DNA of 39,661 nucleotides from a virus. Shown here in pieces: positions 35,682-39,661 of the stretch. The stretch spans positions 1 through 39,661 of the IMG/VR virus record IMGVR_UViG_3300018875_000038; one strand, 5' to 3'. Under the pieces are notes generated by a model. The model ran no database searches and was not told the origin of the DNA. It was given only the letters and a program-made list of their open reading frames with translations. Positions within the stretch are counted from its first letter, which is position 1. Every line of letters starts with the position of its first letter. Both the position numbers and the translations under genes were made by a program.

Positions 35682-36233
35682 ATGAACACCTGGAAAGACG
35701 TTGCCGGCACGTTTGCGCAAGCCGGTCTCTCTGCCATCGGCACCGCCCTTGGCGGGCCGCTCGGTGGTGCTGTTGGCGGGCTGCTCGGACAAGCTGCTGC
35801 TGCTGCCCTTGGCGTGGAGCCGACACCAACCGCCGTGCAAGCGGCGATCGAGCGAGATCCGGAGGCGGCAGCATCGAAGCTCGCGCCGGTCGAAGGGGAG
35901 GCCTCCGCATATCTCGAGCAAGAGGCCAAGATGCTGGCTGAGGTGAACGCCACCTATCGCGAGGAGATGCGTGGCGATCGCGTGCAGCGCTGGTGGCGGC
36001 CGGTCAATGGCTATGCCCTGGCGCTTCTCGTCTTTGCCTATGGATCGGCAGTTGTGGCGGCAGCCTTCCGGGGCGTGTTTCTGCTCGATGCCGGGGCGCT
36101 CAACGTCATGGCGGCCCTGCTCAACGGTGTCGCGAATATGACCTTGCTGCTGACGCCGCTTGGAGCCGTGGCTGGCGTCGCGGCATGGTCGCGAGGGCGG
36201 GAGAAGATTGCCGCGCTGAGGACCGGCCAATGA
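35682..36233 (+). CDS. 3TM holin (gene-transfer-agent type)
   Basis: 183 residues. Gly/Ala-rich N-terminal helices (IGTALGGPLGGAVGGLLGQA), an amphipathic middle (AYLEQEAKMLAEVNATYREE), then RWWRPVNGYALALLVFAYGS, the signature of the 3TM holin family (RWWRP), with two further hydrophobic stretches. The family releases GTA and phage particles. It lies between endolysin and spanin-like gene; ATGA overlap with the next gene. Confidence 0.82.
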   Translation: MNTWKDVAGTFAQAGLSAIGTALGGPLGGAVGGLLGQAAAAALGVEPTPTAVQAAIERDPEAAASKLAPVEGEASAYLEQEAKMLAEVNATYREEMRGDRVQRWWRPVNGYALALLVFAYGSAVVAAAFRGVFLLDAGALNVMAALLNGVANMTLLLTPLGAVAGVAAWSRGREKIAALRTGQ

Positions 36234-36502
36234 GCCCCGAGACCAACGCCGCGCGCAAGCCTCGCTTCGACCCGACCGTCAATCTTGGCCACGTGATGAC
36301 CTTCCTTGGCTTCATGCTGGCCGGGATCGGGGCTTACTACGGCGCCCGCATGGAGCTGAGCGCGATAGGGCTCCGGATCGGCGTCGTGGAACGTCAAATA
36401 GACAAGCTGGCGACTATCCTTGTCACCGATGCCCGCCAGGACGAGCGCATGAGCCAGATTGAGCGTCGGGTTGAACGGATCGAGCGTGAACAGTCCCGAT
36501 GA
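36230..36502 (+). CDS. Membrane/coiled-coil protein, i-spanin-like or holin accessory
   Basis: 90 residues. A hydrophobic helix (VMTFLGFMLAGIGAYYGARM) follows a short polar N-terminus, then a coiled coil (IGVVERQIDKLATILVTDAR; MSQIERRVERIEREQSR). One-helix plus coiled-coil proteins beside holins are often i-spanins or XhlA-like accessory factors. No outer-membrane partner gene with a lipobox is obvious downstream, which weakens a spanin pair. Confidence 0.65.
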   Translation: MSPETNAARKPRFDPTVNLGHVMTFLGFMLAGIGAYYGARMELSAIGLRIGVVERQIDKLATILVTDARQDERMSQIERRVERIEREQSR

Positions 36503-36504
36503 GC

Positions 36505-36526
36505 GCCGGGACAAAAACGTCCCGGC
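36505..36526 (+). terminator. Hairpin after lysis genes
   Basis: GCCGGGAC and GTCCCGGC (36505-36512, 36519-36526) form a perfect 8-bp stem with loop AAAAAC, 2 bp after the stop of the spanin-like gene. No T run follows immediately (CATCCGTGTTTT), so termination is likely but not certain. Confidence 0.55.
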
Positions 36527-36583
36527 ATCCGTGTTTTCGCCGATCCCATCACACAAAGTTGTGGCTTATTAATCAAAAGGAGA

Positions 36584-36676
36584 ATGTCGCAACGGCAGAT
36601 GCGAAAAGGTGCCTCCACCTTTGCCGTATTCCTGTGCATTCTAGTCCTCGCTCATCAGCAGGTGAGCCGGGATTGA
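36584..36676 (+). CDS. Small hydrophobic peptide gene (30 aa), doubtful
   Basis: MSQRQMRKGASTFAVFLCIL then VLAHQQVSRD: a positive N-terminus and a hydrophobic stretch, like a signal peptide or a tiny membrane protein. AAAAGGAG lies immediately before the ATG, too close for ideal spacing, though the second ATG five codons later is about 17 bp away. The lipobox-like 'LCIL' lacks a good LxxC order. It could be a very short o-spanin-like peptide, but that is a guess. Confidence 0.35.
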   Translation: MSQRQMRKGASTFAVFLCILVLAHQQVSRD

Positions 36677-36830
36677 CGGCCCGAACCAAGCGTACACGGC
36701 CCTCGGCCTATGGCCGGGCGGCCGCGGGAGATCCGCAAGGATCTGCCGGGGTGTACGCCTCTGGCCCGTCAAACCCGCGTGTCCGTCCGGCCACCCCAGC
36801 CGAGCAACGACACACGGGGAACCTTCAAGA

Positions 36831-37055
36831 ATGTTGCATCTGCTAGATCGTGGCGAGCACTCCGTTTGCGAGAAGGAGGCCGCCGAACTGCTTGCGCGAA
36901 TTGTCGATCGGATGAGCATTGATTGCGAAGAGCAGGGGCCGATCCTGATTACCGTCGAGGCCGATGACGATCTCGTTTCGGGATTGTGCCTGTGGGGAGC
37001 TTGCACAGAGGACCTGGAAGACGATGACCCGGTAGAGGATGACGGCCACAGCTAG
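36831..37055 (+). CDS. Small acidic protein
   Basis: 74 residues: MLHLLDRGEHSVCEKEAAEL, LARIVDRMSIDCEEQGPILI, then a very acidic tail (EDLEDDDPVEDDGHS). Composition is sensible and the frame is followed by a strong terminator. Ribosome site is poor (CAAGA). An acidic surface could mimic DNA, but there is no family match. The 154 bp before it (36677-36830) hold two small hairpins and no convincing gene. Confidence 0.5.
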   Translation: MLHLLDRGEHSVCEKEAAELLARIVDRMSIDCEEQGPILITVEADDDLVSGLCLWGACTEDLEDDDPVEDDGHS

Positions 37056-37161
37056 CGCCGGATCCGAAGAATTCACCCGGCTCCGTTAGCCGGAACGAAA
37101 TAGGAGGCGGGGTTCATAGGCTCCGTAGGTGGAGCGCGCCCTTCCACCTCGCTCGACTACG

Positions 37162-37197
37162 AGACCCTCGCGCTGCGGACTGCGCGAGGGTCTTTTT
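37162..37197 (+). terminator. Strong intrinsic terminator
   Basis: AGACCCTCGCG (37162-37172) and CGCGAGGGTCT (37183-37193) form an 11-bp perfect stem, followed by TTTTC. It lies between the rightward gene ending at 37055 and the leftward gene ending at 37207. Confidence 0.88.
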
Positions 37198-37206
37198 CAT
37201 TGAGGG

Positions 37207-37353
37207 CTAGCCGTACTGCATCCCAATAAGTCGAGTCAGGCGCTCAAGCAGACGCTGCAGGAGTTCTATGTCACCGCTTCGACGGGCGGCCTCGCACCGC
37301 TTCTCAAGGTCGGCCATTTGCGTCTTGTACTGAGAGGGGGAAAGTCGTGTCAT
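37207..37353 (-). CDS. Small charged helical protein (48 aa)
   Basis: 48 residues: MTRLSPSQYKTQMADLEKRC, EAARRSGDIELLQRLLERLT, ending RLIGMQYG. Mostly helix with alternating charge. The start at 37353 has GGAGGTAAAC upstream, the best ribosome site in this part, so it is probably translated. Unknown function; leftward orientation among rightward genes points to cargo expressed in the lysogen. Confidence 0.6.
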   Translation of the reverse strand: MTRLSPSQYKTQMADLEKRCEAARRSGDIELLQRLLERLTRLIGMQYG

Positions 37354-37518
37354 GTTTACCTCCATGTGCGCTCCGATGGCGCAAGCACAAAGAGTTGCAT
37401 GCTTCAACTTCGCGCGCACCGCACAGGAATGCTCAGCACTGCGCGGCGGCCGGAGTAGAGCGCAGCGATTATCGCGAGCGCGAGTCGCTGTCCTGGCGGC
37501 GAGGGCTGGTTTTTATTT

Positions 37519-37533
37519 GTTCTTGGTTCGTTC
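37519..37533. promoter_or_regulatory. Putative LexA box 3 (GTTC-N7-GTTC)
   Basis: GTTCTTGGTTCGTTC ends 18 bp before the ATG at 37552. It fits the alphaproteobacterial LexA operator and shares GTTCTTGNTNCGTTC with box 2. The 3' part (GGTTCGTTCCCGTG) also resembles a segment before terS at 17327-17340. Confidence 0.58.
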
Positions 37534-37551
37534 CCGTGTTTATCCTCGCCC

Positions 37552-37809
37552 ATGGCGAACATCCACCGACTCGATGATCTGCAATTCCAAGTGATCGAAT
37601 GGGCCGACGATGGCTCCGGCATCATAGAGGTTCTGGCGGCCGCTTCGGTATTCTCCCTGGCCGAAGTCGCCTATGACAAGGCGCTGGAGGTCCGTCCGCG
37701 ATCTTACATCACTCTGCAACAGGGGATTCGGGTGGTGCGGGAGAGGAAAGGGCAGGGGGGGCGGACTCCGAATAAGTCTATCGAACCTTCGCGTGATGGG
37801 CGTGCGTAA
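37552..37809 (+). CDS. Small hypothetical protein behind a LexA box
   Basis: 85 residues: MANIHRLDDLQFQVIEWADD, IIEVLAAASVFSLAEVAYDK, and a basic C-terminus (RVVRERKGQGGRTPNKSIEP). A mixed alpha/beta small protein of no known family. No Shine-Dalgarno is visible; the LexA box would overlap its promoter. An induced toxin or inhibitor is possible but only suggested by regulation. Confidence 0.55.
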   Translation: MANIHRLDDLQFQVIEWADDGSGIIEVLAAASVFSLAEVAYDKALEVRPRSYITLQQGIRVVRERKGQGGRTPNKSIEPSRDGRA

Positions 37810-37887
37810 AGGCTTTCTACAACCTTCTCTAGATGTCGCATTCAGAACTTGCTATTTGCCTCCGGAGGGGTGACGGGACGATTCTGA

Positions 37888-38256
37888 ATGAGCACGCGCT
37901 CTAAAGAAAAGATTGTCTTAGCTAGGGTCGAGCAACGCTACGCAACGGCGCGGACAGCAATCAGGGCCATCGGCGGCGTCGCTGCAGCATACGTCCTTAG
38001 CGACATTGTCGAGGCGATCGCCGGTCAAACGACGAACTTTCATTTTTCCGTCTTTGCGGATCTTAAGTTCGCTGCAAGTATCACTGTGGCAGGTTTGTCT
38101 GTAGTATGGGCGCTTAGAGAGCGATGGTTGCGCCACCGCAAGGTAGAGCAGTTGCAGGGGCGGATCCGGGAGCTTGAGATGCGCATTGATCCACATCGGT
38201 CCTCATCGGGCTTGACCCCAAAAGGTCAAACCAACCCACGGGACAAGAGGAAGTAA
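37888..38256 (+). CDS. Membrane protein with coiled coil and conserved tail (cargo pair, first gene)
   Basis: 122 residues. Two hydrophobic segments, about 25-45 (AIRAIGGVAAAYVLSDIVEA) and 57-76 (FADLKFAASITVAGLSVVWA), then a charged helix (RERWLRHRKVEQLQGRIREL) and the tail DPHRSSSGLTPKGQTNPRD. I recognise the 'R-[ST]-S-S-x-L-T-x-x-G-x-T-x-P' tail from many small bacterial membrane proteins of unknown function. The stop is 1 bp before the next gene's ATG. DNA here is visibly more AT-rich than the virion genes. Likely lysogenic-conversion cargo. Confidence 0.7.
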   Translation: MSTRSKEKIVLARVEQRYATARTAIRAIGGVAAAYVLSDIVEAIAGQTTNFHFSVFADLKFAASITVAGLSVVWALRERWLRHRKVEQLQGRIRELEMRIDPHRSSSGLTPKGQTNPRDKRK

Positions 38257-38257
38257 C

Positions 38258-38812
38258 ATGCCGATGGAAGCATTGCAGGGCCTTCTCGCAGTTGGATTTC
38301 TCCTCCTACTGCTCTATGGACCATGGCAATGGGTTTGCACCGATTGCGCTCGGCAGCTCGTTTTTGAGCGACGGGACGCAGTGTTTGATCTCGCGGCAGA
38401 CGGTAAGCTCAGCTTTGAATCGTACGAGTATCGTACGATACGGCGTACTCTGGAGAGGAGCATCCGCTTCGCTCATGAACTAACGCTTCCTCGCTTCTTA
38501 ACATTTACCTTAGCGCTATCTTCGGTGGAAGTGGAGAAGAAGAGCGAATTACGCCAAGCAATTGAAAGAATAGAGGACGAAGCCACGCGCAAATCCGTCG
38601 AGCAATTGGTCTTTGAGGCGCATAAGGCGCTAATTCTGATGATGCTGGCAAAGTCACCGCTCGCTATGGTGTTTGCGCCGGTGGTTGGGCTCGTGGTTCT
38701 GGGCGCCGTTATTTTGGAAATGGTCCCACGTAGCCTTGGCGACATTGCACGCAAGACTGGTGAGTTGCTCCAAGTCGAGGCCGAGCGTGCCCCATCGGCT
38801 GCCGCGGCTTAG
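38258..38812 (+). CDS. Membrane-anchored helical protein (cargo pair, second gene)
   Basis: 184 residues. An N-terminal hydrophobic helix (LLAVGFLLLLLYGPWQWVCT), a long helical cytoplasmic part (RRDAVFDLAADGKLSFESYE; ERSIRFAHELTLPRFLTFTL; ELRQAIERIEDEATRKSVEQ), and a C-terminal hydrophobic helix (AMVFAPVVGLVVLGAVILEM). The 'YR-x-x-R-x-x-x-x-x-x-IRFAHELT' phrase is shared with bacterial hypotheticals. It is one base after the first gene, so the two act together. Two-helix anchored sensors of this kind are frequent in exclusion systems, but no effector domain is recognisable. Confidence 0.68.
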   Translation: MPMEALQGLLAVGFLLLLLYGPWQWVCTDCARQLVFERRDAVFDLAADGKLSFESYEYRTIRRTLERSIRFAHELTLPRFLTFTLALSSVEVEKKSELRQAIERIEDEATRKSVEQLVFEAHKALILMMLAKSPLAMVFAPVVGLVVLGAVILEMVPRSLGDIARKTGELLQVEAERAPSAAAA

Positions 38813-38863
38813 CGGGGGCGTTGCTAGGGGGCTAGGCGATCCCTCTTGCGCAGATGGCTCTAG

Positions 38864-38886
38864 CGTGGCTGGTCGTACCAGTCACG
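38864..38886. other. Hairpin in right-end intergenic region
   Basis: CGTGGCTGGT and ACCAGTCACG form a 10-bp stem (one G-T pair) with a 3-base loop, 50 bp after the cargo pair and 88 bp before the next gene. No T run; could be a weak bidirectional terminator. The rest of 38813-38973 holds no convincing gene. Confidence 0.45.
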
Positions 38887-38973
38887 CGTGAATTGTGGTG
38901 TGCCTGGCATAATATCTGCTGTACGGTCTTGTGTGCAGTGAGGACCGCGTAGAGATTACGCCAGCGGTTAGCA

Positions 38974-39225
38974 TCAGGGCGTCTTCTTGCGGCTGCGGAT
39001 TTCCTCGAGGTGCTGCAAATCCTGTCGAAGCCTCTCCGCCACCTGCGGCCCCCGAATGGCGATCACGCCACGATTGCCGGCTTCCTTATCGCCGTTGAAG
39101 AACACTTCCCGTTCCGATTTGGACATGGCGAGTACGGCTCTTAGCTCGCACTCATGACGCCATTCCTCGGACCAGGTGCTGACGGGTTCGCCGGTTAGTT
39201 CTGAGATCGCTGTGGTGTCGCGCAT
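38974..39225 (-). CDS. Hypothetical phage protein next to attR
   Basis: 83 residues from ATG 39225: MRDTTAISELTGEPVSTWSE, EWRHECELRAVLAMSKSERE, and RGPQVAERLRQDLQHLEEIR. The 'TGEP-x-x-x-W-S-E-E-W-R-x-E-C-E' phrase is frequent in phage hypotheticals from Alphaproteobacteria. The ATG lacks a good ribosome site and a longer frame to 39330 exists. Leftward, last phage gene before attR. Confidence 0.6.
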   Translation of the reverse strand: MRDTTAISELTGEPVSTWSEEWRHECELRAVLAMSKSEREVFFNGDKEAGNRGVIAIRGPQVAERLRQDLQHLEEIRSRKKTP

Positions 39226-39273
39226 AGAGAGGCCGGTAGACCGATTCCGACCTCTGCTGCAAACGGCGATCGT

Positions 39274-39339
39274 CATTCCGACAAACCAAAATTCGCAAGC
39301 ATTTTCAATAGCAGTACGAACCATGAACATGTCGGAATG
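39274..39339. repeat. Putative integrase arm-type sites, attR side (two copies)
   Basis: CATTCCGACAAA at 39274-39285 is identical to the copy at 284-295. TGTCGGAATG at 39330-39339 is the same motif inverted. They lie 27-92 bp before the att core. Together with the attL pair they make four copies flanking the att site. Confidence 0.7.
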
Positions 39340-39366
39340 GCGCTTGATATTGTTTGTGTCTCAAGC

Positions 39367-39414
39367 GCCTTCTAAGCAGTAGGTCGCAGGTTCGAGCCCT
39401 GCCGGGGTCGCCAA
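39367..39414 (+). other. attR core (48-bp direct repeat with attL)
   Basis: Identical to 178-225. It is the host's original tRNA-Arg 3' end (anticodon stem to CCA plus one base), displaced by the insertion. It lacks the 5' half and is not a second tRNA gene. Host sequence resumes at 39415. Confidence 0.93.
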
Positions 39415-39485
39415 CGAAATCGATGCTTTGGCTAAAATTCTGACTGACCGTCACTTACAATAACGGCCAGTCATGACCAGCAGCA

Positions 39486-39661
39486 TCAAAAATTCGTCAC
39501 GCTGGGCGGCTGCCCGTTTGTCAGGAAATCCGCCTCAAACCGCCCGTTCCGAGTGTCTGCGGCGCATTGGATTTTGACGGCGCCTTTGTAAGGGTTTCCG
39601 AAGCGGCAAGAGCCTGTGGCTTTTATCCCGCTCGCTTTCCCGTTGATGGCTGTGATCACCG
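39486..39661 (-). CDS. Host protein C-terminal fragment
   Basis: The frame enters from the right window edge and ends in TGA at 39486-39488, giving about 57 residues: TAINGKASGIKATGSCRFGN, PYKGAVKIQCAADTRNGRFE, ending PPSVTNF. Two Cys with beta-strand context suggest a small secreted or periplasmic domain with a disulfide. I do not recognise the family. Host DNA. Confidence 0.6.
   Translation of the reverse strand, partial: VITAINGKASGIKATGSCRFGNPYKGAVKIQCAADTRNGRFEADFLTNGQPPSVTNF

Larger units (their letters stand above)
178..39414. mobile_element. Complete temperate podovirus-type prophage
   Basis: A perfect 48-bp direct repeat of the tRNA-Arg 3' end bounds the element. Inside are an integrase next to the left end, an immunity region with divergent repressor and Cro-like genes, replication genes, terminase, P22-like portal, capsid, ejection proteins, tail fibres, endolysin and holin. 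Every module expected of a functional temperate phage is present and none of the core genes is visibly broken. Virion gene content (P22-like portal, gp4-like, gp10-like, three ejection proteins, no tape measure or sheath) predicts a short-tailed particle. Confidence 0.93.

Noticed and set aside
36710-36922. Plus frame of 70 codons (MAGRPREIRKDL...)
   Set aside because: Low-complexity basic sequence lying over hairpins, no ribosome site, and it overlaps the better acidic gene at 36831.
39367-39414. Second tRNA gene at the right end
   Set aside because: Only the 3' part of the tRNA is present; the acceptor 5' strand and D arm are missing. It is attR.

Overview
The window is a complete integrated temperate phage with a little host DNA at each end. 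The host looks alphaproteobacterial, most likely Hyphomicrobiales. The left flank carries the last 39 codons of an NDUFS4-type complex I accessory subunit next to tRNA-Arg(TCT), the DNA is GC-rich, and several phage genes belong to alphaproteobacterial families (a GapR/DUF2312 protein, a 3TM gene-transfer-agent type holin). Three sites also fit the alphaproteobacterial LexA box GTTC-N7-GTTC. The prophage runs from attL (178-225) to attR (39367-39414), a perfect 48-bp repeat of the tRNA 3' end, so the tRNA at 148-224 stays intact.

Layout. (1) 283-9974, leftward: tyrosine integrase beside attL, a small excisionase-like protein, a secreted thermonuclease-fold protein, and then many small, tightly overlapping genes. 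These include two DUF551-like proteins, a pentapeptide-repeat protein, an HNH endonuclease, small membrane proteins and a Rad52-like annealing protein. (2) 9975-11220, immunity region: a leftward promoter with an operator-like inverted repeat, a small Cys-rich gene behind a LexA box, an S24-type self-cleaving repressor, and a divergent Cro-like gene. (3) 11221-16862, rightward early and replication genes: Cro-like, long GapR-like protein, small genes, a cytosine-5 DNA methyltransferase with a second long frame, and two replication proteins. The first replication gene contains an iteron-like array that is a candidate origin. The block ends with a gene behind a LexA box that may be a late regulator. 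(4) 16950-17276: a leftward GrlR-like cargo gene.

(5) 17403-31006, packaging and virion genes of P22-like podovirus type: TerS, TerL, P22-like portal, scaffold, N4-gp56/DUF4043-type capsid, decoration candidate, gp4-like and gp10-like tail proteins, and three DNA-ejection proteins, one with a SleB-type wall hydrolase domain. (6) 31354-34831: tail fibres. (7) 34890-36502, lysis: a GH108 endolysin with a C-terminal membrane segment, a 3TM holin, and a membrane/coiled-coil protein. (8) 36584-39225: accessory genes, including a pair of membrane proteins in visibly more AT-rich DNA and another gene behind a LexA box.

How it works together (inference). The integrase recombines attP with the tRNA gene, using four copies of CATTCCGACA as arm sites. 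The S24 repressor holds lysogeny and is inactivated by RecA during DNA damage. Three LexA boxes suggest a second SOS input acting directly on single phage genes. Several intrinsic terminators between virion genes imply partial termination or antitermination in the late operon. The most interesting points are the dual-frame methyltransferase locus, the LexA boxes, the iteron array, the tandem DnaA-box cluster before terS, the pentapeptide tandem repeat without synonymous variation, and the two-gene membrane cassette near attR.
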